Assembly (NCBI GenBank): GCA_016617855.1
Contig: JAECUM010001915.1
Span: 62,001-126,000 of the forward strand
DNA length: 64,000 bases
Direction: 5' to 3'
DNA from: Megalonaias nervosa
Lineage: Eukaryota > Mollusca > Bivalvia > Unionida > Unionidae
Position 1 is the first letter of the stretch. Every line of letters starts with the position of its first letter. Shown one piece after another: positions 1 through 8,967 of this stretch. Below the pieces are notes generated by a model. The model ran no database searches, had not been told where the DNA came from, and saw only the letters and a list, made by a program, of their open reading frames with translations. The position numbers and the translations under genes are program-made.

Positions 1-369
1 CTGTCACAGGATATGCTCGTTCATAATAAGGTCTATCAGTTCCAGTCAGTATTCCTGGTTTTGAAGTTTTATTTAACTTGACAATATTTCCAGTGTGGCC
101 CTGACGAGAAAAATTTGAAAAATAAAATTGGTTTGAAACCACTTTATATTATAAAAAAAAAATCCACACAGCAAAGGAAAACCCCATTCTGCATTATTTA
201 ATACCTTAACAAGGTATCTTCATCAGTTCGGCTTTAGTCCTATGGGAACCTATAATAAAGAGAAAAACTATGATCAAGAATACGACTTGAAATCTAAGGA
301 ATAAAGTTGTAGACATATCATAAATGTATTTCTAAATGTTCTCTTCCTCAAACAGTGTAGACCAACAAG
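1..369. other. Flanking DNA without a recognised gene
   Basis: AT-rich sequence with only short chance reading frames. It includes a small palindrome (ACCTTAACAAGGT) near 203-215. I see no promoter, RNA gene or conserved protein. Confidence 0.5.
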
Positions 370-900
370 TAAATCTCCGCCTTTTTTCTGACATTACATG
401 TGGCGAAGAACTATTTCTGAAGGAATTTTCAGCTATTGGGACCGTCGGGTCGCTAGTTTGCACGCATGCGTCAGCAATTTAATATTTGTCAGGACAATAT
501 CCGGTGGATACGCACTACACAGGTGTTCTGACCAGAATTAATATTAAAAAAGTGAGTATTCGGAAGATGTAATGCCATGGATCTAAGGAGGATGGATTTA
601 CTTAGCAGCACTGGGGGTGAACAGAGGAATATGGCGGCCAGACCAGGTAAAAAAAAATGACGTAAAGAAAAAAAATACATATATGGAATCTTTGCAATGA
701 CCAACGCATGGTAATATAAACTATATGTGACACATAATGATTTTTTTTATCTGCTATTTTATTTGATTTTTTTTAGTCATGATATGAACAACATATTGGG
801 GTTAATCGACCAAATGGCGAGAAGACCAAGTGAAAATGACGCAAAAAATAAAAATACAAGGCTTTGTTTTTTAGTAACTAATAGTTGTAAGAAAAACTGT
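370..900 (+). repeat. Left arm of a divergent inverted repeat
   Basis: The stretch matches the reverse complement of 23,810-24,215. Shared blocks include the segment around ATGGCGGCCAGACCAG (near 631), the segment GACCAACGCATGGTAATATA (near 697), and ATGGCGAGAAGACCAAGTGA (near 814). The arms differ by many substitutions and small indels. Each arm also contains two related copies of an ATGGCG..AGACCA..TGACG motif about 180 bp apart. The two arms lie on either side of Polinton 1, about 23 kb apart. They could be the ends of an older transposon or an inverted duplication; no target duplication was found. Confidence 0.7.
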
Positions 901-1065
901 TCTTGGTTGTTGTTGGTCAATTTTGAGGCTTCGCTGATATTTTTTCTTGCTGAATCAGACAACGCTGATTTTTGTAGTTACTGGATGACCAAATGTTGGC
1001 CAACAAATAGCTAGTATTGACAAAACATCTTGCATGCTGAAGTGTTTACTAGATGATAAATAAAA

Positions 1066-1372
1066 TTTTTATTTTTTGATTGAATCGTTTTGATGTAGCA
1101 GAGTTTTGTACACCATCAACTGCAAATTTAATTGCTCTTGAGTCAATATCAAAATATTTTCCTGCAGCTGAAATTGATCCAAATTCCATTGTTTCACCGG
1201 TATCAAGATCAATTGATTTAACTGGCCGTGGTGTTTTGCCATGTTTTCCTGTTTTTCCACGTTTACTATTTTCTTGCTGTTATCGCTTGCAGGTTTTCAA
1301 GACGATTGTCTGTTCTAATTGAATTAATGTGATCAACAACTAAACCGTCCTTGATTACATCATTGAAACACT
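1066..1372 (-). pseudogene. HNH endonuclease relic with a NUMOD-like domain
   Basis: On the minus strand the trace first reads an HNH-type motif with the short runs DHINSIRTDNRLENLQ, then, after stop codons, a NUMOD1-like DNA-binding segment (short run TGETMEFGSISAAGKYFDID). HNH-NUMOD proteins are homing-type nucleases of viruses and phages. The same two-domain order occurs in element 2 at 30,567-31,029, so this relic probably came from a related Polinton. It has several stops and no usable start. Function is inferred from the motif only. Confidence 0.55.
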
Positions 1373-1566
1373 CATATATAGACCTATGTGAGAAATATTT
1401 TTTTTTTAAATTATTTTTTCATTGGAATTTCTGATAACTACAGTAAGATAACCTTGATTATTGATCTTTCTGAGTAGTTATTTTTGTTAAGACAACGTCG
1501 TATAACTCCAGCTCGATTGGATTCGTATTTGGTGAACACTGGATGTTTCCTAAACTCATTACCATC

Positions 1567-1700
1567 TTTGTCACTGAATTACTGTCTTTGTCAACTGAAT
1601 CGCTGTCTTGTTCAACTGAATCGCTGTCTTGGTCAACTGAATCACTGTCTTGTTCAACTGAATCAGTCATGGTCAACTGAATCACTAACTTGGTTAGCTG
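1567..1700 (-). repeat. 21-nt tandem repeat encoding a Asp/Ser-rich heptad
   Basis: About six imperfect 21-nt units read DSDSVEQ or close variants on the minus strand. Frame is preserved across units, which suggests the array was once coding, but the surrounding frame is short and I would not call a gene. Confidence 0.55.
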
Positions 1701-1799
1701 AGTCACTTACTTGATCATTGTTATTGTTAACATAATGGTCAATATAATTCTGTTCATTTTTTATTTTTACATCATCGGATGCATTCGTCTCAACATATC

Positions 1800-1995
1800 G
1801 CTTGAGTAATCAATATTTTTTCCTCCACACCCTACACATAATTCAGTTTTGCCTTGACACCGATTCCACATACTAGTCAAGGTCATGTGCCAGTCTTTCC
1901 TCGTCGAATACTATGTGAGTGAATTCCACAATAGTCACCACGACAGTGTTTTCCACATGGTGTTGCTGATCCATCCAACAACCATTTACAACTGT
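1800..1995 (-). pseudogene. Cys/His-rich protein relic
   Basis: The minus strand reads a short Cys-rich stretch (CGKHCRGDYCGIHS) followed after stops by a CGIGVKAK-like second cluster. The paired clusters resemble a zinc-binding protein. It lies beside the HNH relic and may belong to the same decayed virus-like element. No intact frame remains. Confidence 0.35.
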
Positions 1996-2199
1996 TTTTT
2001 GTTTGATACATTTATTTAATATTGTTTAATTAAAAAAGTTCATTTAAAGGAATATCACTATATAGTATGGGCCGGTGGGACACAACTAGATTATTAAAGC
2101 AAACAATATCAAGATCCCACCGGGAATAAAATCATATAACCAAAAGCCAGAGATGATTTAAATATAATCAAAAATTACATCAGATCACTAGAAGCAACA

Positions 2200-2459
2200 A
2201 ACGATGAGTTTATAAGCTTATCCGTTATTGAGCCATAGCACATCACCAAATTAGATTTTGACAGATTAACCAAAGATAAGAAACAAATATCATCTGAGTT
2301 ACAGTTGCATGATTTTATCAAACAAGCAAAGAAAGAATTTATTGATGACGGGGCTGCTCATGTTTGGTCGACGTTTAAAATAGATGGTGATGTAATATTT
2401 ATAGATTCAACAATGAATCAAAATTTTGCAGAGGCATCATTCCAGCTGGTTGTGGATTA
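2200..2459 (+). pseudogene. Decayed coding trace, unknown
   Basis: A plus-strand frame of roughly 70 codons reads a polar, helix-rich peptide (short run LHDFIKQAKKEFIDDG) and ends at a TAA. It has no ATG in a good position and no family I recognise. The charged, low-hydrophobicity character is unlike random AT-rich sequence, hence the weak coding call. Confidence 0.25.
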
Positions 2460-2495
2460 ATGGAGCTGATCAGCTCTAATTGGACCATGAGATGC

Positions 2496-3000
2496 TGCCT
2501 ATAGTCAGGGTGGTCAATAATGTCCTTCGCGAATTTCATCGACGGACCGGCGGACCTGAATATCTTGCAAAACCGATAATTGTCGTAGCAACATCAATGG
2601 TAATTCGATCTATACCATAGTATTTTCGAAACACAAAAGGAACCCACCTTGATTCTGGAACATATGGGGTTTCTGGGTCCAACAAAGTATCACCAATCGT
2701 AATCCTGATGCAGCAACTGTAATTGTGGTTGAACAGCAACTATTTTAGCTCGAAGCTTTCGGAGAATCTTTTTGGTGAGTTCTTTCTACTATTTTTTCGG
2801 TTGATTTAGCTGTTTGTTCGGTTGATTTAGTTTTGTTACAACGACGGAAGATCTTTTGTGGCTTTTGTGACCGGCTTAAATACCTGTTCTGTACCCTCTG
2901 TAAATTCCACATGAGCATCCTGGCGTTGTTGCAGCTGCTGTTTTACAGAATCACGGACTGGAAGATACTTCTTGATTGCATCTAGTCGTGTGGAGCTCAT
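2496..3000 (-). pseudogene. Decayed coding trace, unknown
   Basis: On the minus strand an ATG near 3,000 opens about 50 codons of polar sequence (MSSTRLDAIKKYLPVRD...), broken by stops near 2,840. A further frame of about 67 codons at 2,536-2,739 contains the run ESRWVPFVFRKYYGIDR. The two may be parts of one gene. No family recognised. Confidence 0.25.
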
Positions 3001-3790
3001 TTTGCCTTAGGAGATTCCATAGTTAGCGCAGATTCACTCATTATTATTATTACAACAACAATTTTATTACAGGTCCATAAGTCAGCAGATGTACAAGGTT
3101 TTACTGTATTACAGTAACGTAACGTATTTTTTTCCAACTACAATGAATTACCTGATCTCAATTACACTCAAAATTTAGACATTGCCCTAGTTACGTTTTT
3201 GCGCTAAAAATACCAATGCACTATTAATAATACTCAGGGCTTCCAACATGAGGTCACGTTGGTTGACTGTGCTAAATATCTGCGCTTTAACTCGCTTAGA
3301 TTTACAGGTCAGTCAAAAATCGATTATTGTACACTGTAGAGAAACTTGTACCTGTTACATTTAAACATAAAGCTAAAAATACTAGAATACTTGATAAATA
3401 AATTATACGATCTAAATGCGTGTGCACGTTTAATTTTTGATATATTTGCATGTATATCTGTTCACAAATACAAAATAATAATACATTCTCTGTGAAAACC
3501 AACCATTTTGCTGCAGACTGTTTAGAAACATTCTCTAGTAATATGGTGATATGTATCACAAGCCAGACCTGCTATTTCGCTTGACTAACTCTACCTATGG
3601 ACTACGGATACGAATTAGTCTCCCACTCGGCAATATACGTAGTACGAATTTAGATATATTATTTATTTTTTTGTAAATAACACTATTTATATATTTTATT
3701 TCAACTGAACATTCTAGATCACGGGATAGTTATAAATTGTCTAAAACGTTATCGACTTATCGTCAGCAGGTATTTATATTAGGTTTTAAC
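3001..3790. other. Gene-less flank before Polinton 1
   Basis: AT-rich sequence with short chance frames only. No repeat or conserved protein seen. Confidence 0.45.
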
Positions 3791-3799
3791 AAATATCTC

Positions 3800-3824
3800 T
3801 CGAGCTGTGTAGTCTAGTGGTAAT
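3800..3824 (+). other. A-box half of a tRNA-like repeat, split by Polinton 1
   Basis: TAGTCTAGTGG at 3810-3820 fits a pol III A box. The matching B box, GGTTCGAACCC, lies at 23,133-23,143, just beyond the other end of Polinton 1. If the element and one GGTAAT copy are ignored, the boxes are about 42 nt apart, a normal spacing. The acceptor stem does not pair well, so this is more likely a tRNA-derived SINE than a working tRNA gene. Confidence 0.55.
3819..3824. repeat. Target-site duplication GGTAAT, left copy
   Basis: GGTAAT directly precedes the terminal AGTAGTATAT of Polinton 1 and recurs directly after the other end at 23,089-23,094. A 6-bp duplication is the known hallmark of Polinton integrases. 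Confidence 0.93.
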
Positions 3825-3956
3825 AGTAGTATATAGGCGGGTAGTATACGGACAATGGGAATTAACATTACAGACCCTCCTGGGCTCATATACGGACACG
3901 ATTTATACGGACAAAAAATCACCCTGGGCTCATATACGGACAATGGGAATTTTGTA
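3825..3956 (+). repeat. Polinton 1 left terminal inverted repeat
   Basis: It aligns with the reverse complement of 22,954-23,088 with few differences. Inside are three or four copies of ATACGGACA, two of them extended to ATACGGACAATGGGAATT, which look like iterated binding sites near the replication end. Similarity stops at GAATTTTGTA; the left side then enters a minisatellite. Confidence 0.92.
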
Positions 3957-4302
3957 TACTATCCACACCAACGAACGAAAATGCATAAAACATACCATAT
4001 TTACTATCCTCACCAACGAACCAGAATGCATAAAACACACCATATATACTATCCACACCAACGAACGCGAATGCATAAAACATACCATATTTACTATCCT
4101 CACCAGCGAATGAGAAAGCATAAAACATACACACTATACTATCCACACAAACGGACGCGAATGCATAAAACACACACATTATACTATCCACACCAACGGA
4201 CGCGAATGCATAAAACACACCATACCTACTATCCACACCAACGAACGAAAATGCATAAAACACGAACACATATACTATCCACACCAACGGACGTGAATGC
4301 AA

Positions 4303-4305
<3 letters not shown>
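3956..4305. repeat. 45-bp minisatellite, eight copies
   Basis: Units begin TACTATCCACACCAACGAAC and contain ATGCATAAAACA. Starts are near 3956, 4001, 4046, 4091, 4136, 4181, 4226 and 4272. The unit is 15 codons long and lacks stops in some frames, so it makes long false reading frames on both strands. It is found only beside the left TIR. Confidence 0.9.

Positions 4306-4362
<57 letters not shown>
4300..4362. repeat. (CA)n microsatellite
   Basis: A nearly pure CA run that continues from the last minisatellite unit, which itself degenerates into CACA. Confidence 0.9.
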
Positions 4363-4368
<6 letters not shown>

Positions 4369-4452
4369 AAGGAGTGAGTATTTATAGTCACACTACTCTA
4401 CATTCACACAAATTGGCAACTTCAATAGTCTCTCTTTTCTAGAGATTTGGTT

Positions 4453-4468
4453 ACCCCTAAGAAGGGCT
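4453..4468 (-). terminator. Histone-type 3' stem-loop A (imperfect)
   Basis: Minus strand reads AGCCCTTCTTAGGGGT: five of six stem pairs and a 4-nt loop. It starts 28 nt after the stop codon at 4,496 and is followed by CTCTAGAAAAGAGAG, a purine-rich box like a histone downstream element. This is the weakest of four such sites. Confidence 0.6.
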
Positions 4469-4495
4469 GTTTCTTTTAACTTCAAACACACTTGA

Positions 4496-5044
4496 CTAAT
4501 GGTGACATCTCCCTGGGCGAGCACCACACACGCAACGTCGGCTCCAGTCCTGCTCCCAATTGATGTTTATTCTTGGGAGCGCAGAGGGAAGTTGACTGGT
4601 TTCAGATCCCAAATCTTCAGTTTCTGGGATTCTGAAGACTGCCCTCTGTCTTCTTCTGTTTTGTAGCCGGGGATGATGTTGCTGCGGCTCCCATTCTTGC
4701 CGCTGTCTCTCTAATTCCTCCAAAGCCTCCACCTCCCAGTTTTCCATCTGAGGGGTAGCGACTCTTCATACTGGTGGCTGTGGTTGTGGCTGTGGCTGTC
4801 GTTGTGGTAGTAGTGTTTGTGGAGGTGTCCTCACCTCAGGTTTCACCTCACACAGAGGTCTCATCATGAGGTGAGGCAGGATCCCTCTTTTCTTTTCCTT
4901 CTGCTCTTCTTTCTTCTTTTTTTCCTCTTCTTCCTCAAGTCTGTCACTTTCTGCAACGGCCTCCGTGGCTAGCTCATCCAAAATGCGCCTGGCATACTCC
5001 AGGTGCATTTGAAGTTCAAGCAATTTAGCAGTTCTATTGCTCAT
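4496..5044 (-). pseudogene. Acidic, Gln/Pro-rich protein with one in-frame TGA
   Basis: ATG at 5,044 opens 92 codons: a helical N terminus, an acidic/lysine coiled-coil stretch (residues ~38-55) and a QPQPQPQPP tail. A TGA at 4,766-4,768 interrupts, but the same frame stays open for a further 89 codons to 4,496, including the next ATG at 4,747. The two halves may therefore be one 182-codon gene with a nonsense change, or two tandem proteins. TATATAAA at 5,098-5,105 is a promoter 54 nt upstream; a histone-like stem-loop follows the final stop. No family recognised; nuclear regulatory role is only a guess from composition. Confidence 0.6.
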
Positions 5045-5097
5045 TTTGTTACTGTTGTCTCGTTGACAATGGGTAGCCAGACTGACGATCGCGTCGG

Positions 5098-5105
5098 TTT
5101 ATATA
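5098..5105 (-). promoter_or_regulatory. TATA box for the 5,044 gene
   Basis: Minus strand reads TATATAAA, 54 nt before the ATG at 5,044. Confidence 0.65.
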
Positions 5106-5375
5106 CTTGAAGCACCGACGTGAAGGTAAACATCCCCTAACACCAAAACTTACCATCACATCAAACGCGCGGACCTGAAAGAAACATTCACGTTGACTTT
5201 TTTACTTACAAACACAGACATGCACGATTTGACAAGACAGAGAAACAAAGGGTGGATTTTTTTACTGACAAAAGAAGCGAAGTGCTTATAGACGTATTTC
5301 TATTTTTTTAAACATACAAACACTTCAATTTGTTTTGGCAATTTGAATTAGTATAACTTTTCGAGAGTATTGGGT

Positions 5376-5391
5376 AGCCCTGAAAAGGGCT
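5376..5391 (-). terminator. Histone-type 3' stem-loop B
   Basis: Minus strand reads AGCCCTTTTCAGGGCT: perfect 6-bp stem, TTTC loop, then ACCCA exactly as in animal histone mRNAs, then CTCGAAAAG about 8 nt later. It starts 35 nt after the stop codon at 5,426. The combination matches the substrate of SLBP and U7 snRNP in replication-dependent histone genes. Confidence 0.85.
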
Positions 5392-5425
5392 GTTTTTTGT
5401 TGACGGGGAGTGATGGCAATCTTTT

Positions 5426-5806
5426 TTACTGTCTAATATTGCGTCCCCGTCTAGCGGCAGGCTTTCCTACATGATACGGTCTGCTTCTGCAAAAAGAGAA
5501 GGAGAACTCTTTGGTGTCCACACGGCAGCCCACAAAACCTCTGTCTGGTTCTTGTTGCTGCTGCTGATGTTGTTGCTGCTGTTGTTGTTGTTGCTGTTCT
5601 CTCTGCTCCTGAAGTCTGTACTTCTCTGTCCATTCTTCTTGTTCTTTCTTGATTTCCTCTCTCAAAACCTCTTCTATCAGGTCTTGGGCTATGGCTAAAA
5701 TCCTGACATTCTCTATCTCTTCAGGCTTCGGTATCAGGTTTAGCCTGACACGATGTAAATTGACGTAAGCTTCGTTCAGCTTGGCTAGTCTGGAAGGCAT
5801 GTTCAT
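5426..5806 (-). CDS. Polyglutamine coiled-coil protein, early-type gene
   Basis: About 126 residues from the ATG at 5,806; the frame is open further upstream but lacks an ATG, and TATAAA at 5,853-5,858 fits this start. The protein has a charged helical first half, then a coiled-coil EEIKKEQEEW region and a CAG/CAA-encoded polyglutamine tract interrupted by His (residues ~75-92), ending in a basic tail. It resembles the neighbouring 4,496-5,044 gene in size, layout and 3' end, so the two may be diverged duplicates. Function unknown. Confidence 0.65.
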   Translation of the reverse strand: MNMPSRLAKLNEAYVNLHRVRLNLIPKPEEIENVRILAIAQDLIEEVLREEIKKEQEEWTEKYRLQEQREQQQQQQQQQHQQQQQEPDRGFVGCRVDTKEFSFSFCRSRPYHVGKPAARRGRNIRQ

Positions 5807-5852
5807 AGGTTGACGAGTCAACCATGGATGGTCAGACTGGAGACCAACCCGC

Positions 5853-5858
5853 TTTATA
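5853..5858 (-). promoter_or_regulatory. TATA box for the 5,806 gene
   Basis: Minus strand TATAAA 47 nt before the ATG; its position argues against any start upstream of 5,806. Confidence 0.6.
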
Positions 5859-6029
5859 TGGTTCAAACGCGGACGCAATAGAAAACATCCCTACTTGGTT
5901 TTAGTGTCGGAACGCTATGATAGCGAATGTCACGGTGAGAGATAGAGAGAAAGTCAAAGAGCATATATTCACAGTCTTGTTTTGAAAACATACGACAGAC
6001 ACATTTTTTTTTCTTCAAAACACAACATT

Positions 6030-6037
6030 TTTTATTC
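6030..6037 (-). terminator. Poly(A) signal after the protease gene
   Basis: Minus strand reads GAATAAAAAA about 50 nt past the protease stop. No histone-like hairpin is present here, in contrast to the outer genes. Confidence 0.5.
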
Positions 6038-6088
6038 AACCAACAAGCAACTACTAACAGTTAACAAGTAACAATAACATCAAACAAA

Positions 6089-6646
6089 TTATTTTTGACA
6101 AGGTTGACAACGTTGTGAAATCATGTGAGATTTCCATTGATGAAAGTCATGAGGAAATTGATGTACATTACGTTTCCTAGCTAAAGACAAAAGATGGCCA
6201 TAATGGTCACAAAACCATCGATCTACGTTCTCATCGTTTCTAGAAGAGTGACGATCAAAATAAGTCACTATTTGTACTAAAGGATATCCAAGACTGCGTT
6301 GATGAAGAAAATACACACAATATTGTTCACACACCATGGAATCTGTGCCTAGTAATTTCACGTTATTGAATCGTGTCGTCTGGGCATTTCTTCTCATAAA
6401 GTCAATGATGTCGTCTTCCAAAGGGTGTAATCCATACGAATCAAAATACTCCACACAATCCTCTTTAGGGAAGTAGACGGCTACCCAGTGGGTTCCTGGG
6501 AGATGACTGTCGTCCGTGTTGATGACATAAGCTTGATGGTCTTGAGGTTTGCGATGAGGTAGTTCATCTTTAGCGCACACGACAGGATTCCAAGAAGCAG
6601 CATACGAACTATTGTTCAAAAGGTAATAAACTTCCCAGGTATCCAT
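6089..6646 (-). CDS. Adenain-like cysteine protease (maturation protease)
   Basis: The intact frame gives about 185 residues from the ATG at 6,646; codons upstream of that use GTG and are not needed. The adenain (C5) triad is visible: His53 in GTHWVAVYF, Asp69 in YFDSYG, and Cys106 in SMVCEQYC, with spacing close to the adenovirus enzyme. Known members cleave capsid and core precursors during virion maturation. The start overlaps the end of the upstream gene (6,616) by 31 nt, so the pair is probably co-transcribed. The usual Gly after the catalytic Cys is Glu here, an oddity that may or may not matter. Confidence 0.9.
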   Translation of the reverse strand: MDTWEVYYLLNNSSYAASWNPVVCAKDELPHRKPQDHQAYVINTDDSHLPGTHWVAVYFPKEDCVEYFDSYGLHPLEDDIIDFMRRNAQTTRFNNVKLLGTDSMVCEQYCVYFLHQRSLGYPLVQIVTYFDRHSSRNDENVDRWFCDHYGHLLSLARKRNVHQFPHDFHQWKSHMISQRCQPCQK

Positions 6647-7179
6647 TTTTTGTTGTGTTGTTTGTTTTTTTTCCACAGGTAATGATAAGTCATCAATTCA
6701 ATTCTGACTTTTTGTTTGAAACGCTCTGTCAAGTAGCCGTTTCTTCGCCTTGTCTCCGCACTCTGGGCTAAGAGAGATTCGATGCGATAGATCTCTAGAG
6801 TAGACAATGGTGGGCAGGAATGATCACGCAAGCCTTTATACCACTCATGCAACACTGCTTCTTCCGAGATGAGACTCCATGCGCCGTCCAGATACTCGTC
6901 CAATTTTTCTTCTTGACTCATCATCATACATTTATCGTGTTGAATTTGACTGGGATGATCGTTTAGACATCCATAACAATATTTCTTGGTCAATTCCGTA
7001 ATTTTATCCGCCAGGTGTTTGGCAAAACAGGACACTAAATGTTGTTCTTGTTCTGGCCATCTGGACTTGACTACTACCTCGTCCTCTTTGTCTTGGTCTT
7101 GGGGTTCTGTTTTCACGCTATCCTCCCATTCCATTTCCAAAGATTCTCTACTGTTCAATGAGGGATAGGAGTCTTCCAT
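6616..7179 (-). CDS. Unknown protein with a possible Cys/His zinc site
   Basis: 187 codons from an ATG at 7,179. An acidic N terminus (residues 1-40) precedes a segment CYGCLNDHPSQIQHDKC (about residues 67-83) whose Cys and His spacing could bind zinc. The remainder is helical and basic at the end. The frame is intact and sits in the structural-gene cluster between protease and capsid, so a virion or assembly role is possible, but I do not recognise the family. Confidence 0.7.
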   Translation of the reverse strand: MEDSYPSLNSRESLEMEWEDSVKTEPQDQDKEDEVVVKSRWPEQEQHLVSCFAKHLADKITELTKKYCYGCLNDHPSQIQHDKCMMMSQEEKLDEYLDGAWSLISEEAVLHEWYKGLRDHSCPPLSTLEIYRIESLLAQSAETRRRNGYLTERFKQKVRIELMTYHYLWKKNKQHNKKWIPGKFITF

Positions 7180-7184
7180 TGTTT

Positions 7185-8500
7185 CTAACAGTCTAGAATG
7201 ACTTCTCTCAAACTGTTGATTTCTATCGTATTATCGAATTCTGCATAAAAGATGACGTTGACCGTCTCGGTGAGAGCTTCTGCAAACTGAAGTTCCACAC
7301 GCAGCTGACCGGATTTTATAGGGTGGAAATGTCCCTCGCCGCTGCCTTGGTCTGGAGTGAAATCAAAGGCCCACAAAGTGTAACCTCCTACATAATTTTC
7401 GTACGAAATACCGTGACTGGTGTTGGTTCCTAGTTCTCCGGTAGCTTCGTACAGGGACAAGTACGATCTCAAGTAATTCTTCTGGGCAAAGTTAGGTTCG
7501 AAGGGTCTGGTACACAAGGTCTTGCCATCGCGACTGACTTTGATCTTGGACACTCTGTAGTGCTTAAACTGGAAAGGATTTTGATCGTGGGCTCCGTTGA
7601 GGGCTGCGTTGCTGACGATACCAACGATTAAACGTTTGGGTAACTGTCCTTGGAACAGATGATCTTCGATCTTGGATCGGAGTCCAGCAGCAATGGTGAA
7701 CGTTTTCACTTCTACGCGTCGTATCGGATACTTGGCGGTCGATCTGCTCAATGTGTGACTGATCTCGTTTCCCGCTTTAGGTAACACTTCTACGCGACGC
7801 ACGTAAAGTCTGGCTTCTTGGATGATGGTTTGTACTCGTTAGCATGAGCCATCAAATGGAAAGCGACACTGCTGCGATTGAGTCTCAGGCGAATATCCAC
7901 TCCGTTCAGCAAATACTTTTCTTGCAACCACATGTCCAAATGCAAACGGTCCATCAGTTCTAAATTATGACCTTGTAGAATTTTCTTTCGACTGTCGTTA
8001 AAGCCCACATTGTGAGGATCGTTATCGGCTGTCAGGGCTGTGTCGTTAAACTTGTTCTCACCTGCAGTGTCAGGTTTCAAAACTACGCAAGCATCTAGAT
8101 TAGTGTTCTTGGCCTCTTTTCCGTACGTCAAGAGATTTCCCAGGTACGCTCGGTAAGGGTAAGTATCCATGCTACTGCTGACCAGTTTGTTATTCAAGTA
8201 CAAATCCACTTTACTGAACAAGGAATGCATGACATTGTTGACGGGAGCTACTCTGGCATCATCTCCCGGATTGGTGTTGTCTGTTTTGATCACTTTCAGT
8301 TTCAGATACAAGTAACTGCTATTCAGATCGATGTAATCTTCGGGTTGTCCTTTGATTTCAAACTCGGTGGGAGCTGAATCCGTCAAAGAGGAGACGGGAT
8401 GAAATTCGACCCATTGGGATTCGTGCATTGTCATCATGGTGGGTGGCATGGCAAACAGATCCAGTTCCGACTTGGAACAAGCGCAAGACTCTCGGTGCAT
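7185..8500 (-). pseudogene. Double-jelly-roll major capsid protein, one frameshift
   Basis: ATG at 8,500 opens the N-terminal part with family hallmarks: LDLFAMPP, QWVEFHPVSSL, a VNNVMHSLFSKVDLYLN segment and LLNGVDIRLRL. This frame ends at 7,790. The second jelly roll continues in another frame from 7,802 to 7,185 (RRVEVLP, GQLPKRLIVGIVSNAALNG). The frames cross in the 7,800-7,830 interval near a short A run, so a one-nucleotide indel in the copy or in the assembly is the simplest reading. This F54H12-type capsid forms the hexon-like shell of Polinton/adintovirus particles. It sits between the core protein and protease clusters. Confidence 0.88.
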
Positions 8501-8513
8501 CACTTTCTCTGAT

Positions 8514-8954
8514 TTAATAATCAAAAACGTCTAACTCTCGAACAGTTTTTCTTTTCTTAGTCTTTCTAGCTCTAGGGGTGTGAAGTCCTCTGAAGAGGTG
8601 TTTTCGTCGTCTTTTTCTGCCTTGTCCTTGCTGTGGCGTCAGGGAAACAGGAATGTCTGACTCGGCATTGCCCAGGGCATTTATAGGAGTTTCTCGCCGG
8701 CCCAAAATATCGTTACCCATTTGAAGCAAGACATTTTTGCCTGCTCTCAAGAAAGCTTCTTTGGGGTTTTGTTTGTCAATGATGATATTTTGGAGAAATT
8801 CTTTGCCGTGCGTCAACGCGGCATCTTTCAAGGCGTGCAATCCCCGTGTCACCATCGGTTTCAAAACGGGAGCCACTGTACGAAAGGCTGATTTAAGCAT
8901 ATCTCCTAAACCATGTCCTCGTTGTCGAGCGACTCCTCGGTACACAGGATACAT
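8514..8954 (-). CDS. Basic virion core protein (YRGV..RQRGHGLG type)
   Basis: About 146 residues from the ATG at 8,954. The N terminus carries the GVARQRGHGLGDML motif, followed by a helical, amphipathic middle and a strongly basic tail (GRKRRRKHLF, RKTKKRK) ending DVFDY. Proteins of this kind occur next to capsid genes in Polintons and are thought to be pX/pVI-like minor virion components. The frame is intact, ends 13 nt before the capsid ATG region, and lies between penton and capsid genes. Confidence 0.78.
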   Translation of the reverse strand: MYPVYRGVARQRGHGLGDMLKSAFRTVAPVLKPMVTRGLHALKDAALTHGKEFLQNIIIDKQNPKEAFLRAGKNVLLQMGNDILGRRETPINALGNAESDIPVSLTPQQGQGRKRRRKHLFRGLHTPRARKTKKRKTVRELDVFDY

Positions 8955-8967
8955 GACTGACAAAAGG

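Noticed and set aside
3956..4305. Possible CRISPR array
   Set aside because: Units are directly adjacent without spacers, and the DNA is eukaryotic.
3817..4442. Long overlapping reading frames on both strands encoding His/Thr/Tyr-rich or Phe/Tyr/Val-rich repeats
   Set aside because: They are made by the 45-bp minisatellite and CA run, whose unit is a multiple of three. No promoter or family supports them.
5376..5391. Rho-independent bacterial terminator
   Set aside because: The hairpin plus T run looks similar, but stem length, TTTC loop, ACCCA flank and downstream purine box recur at four gene ends and fit histone mRNA ends; no bacterial context exists.
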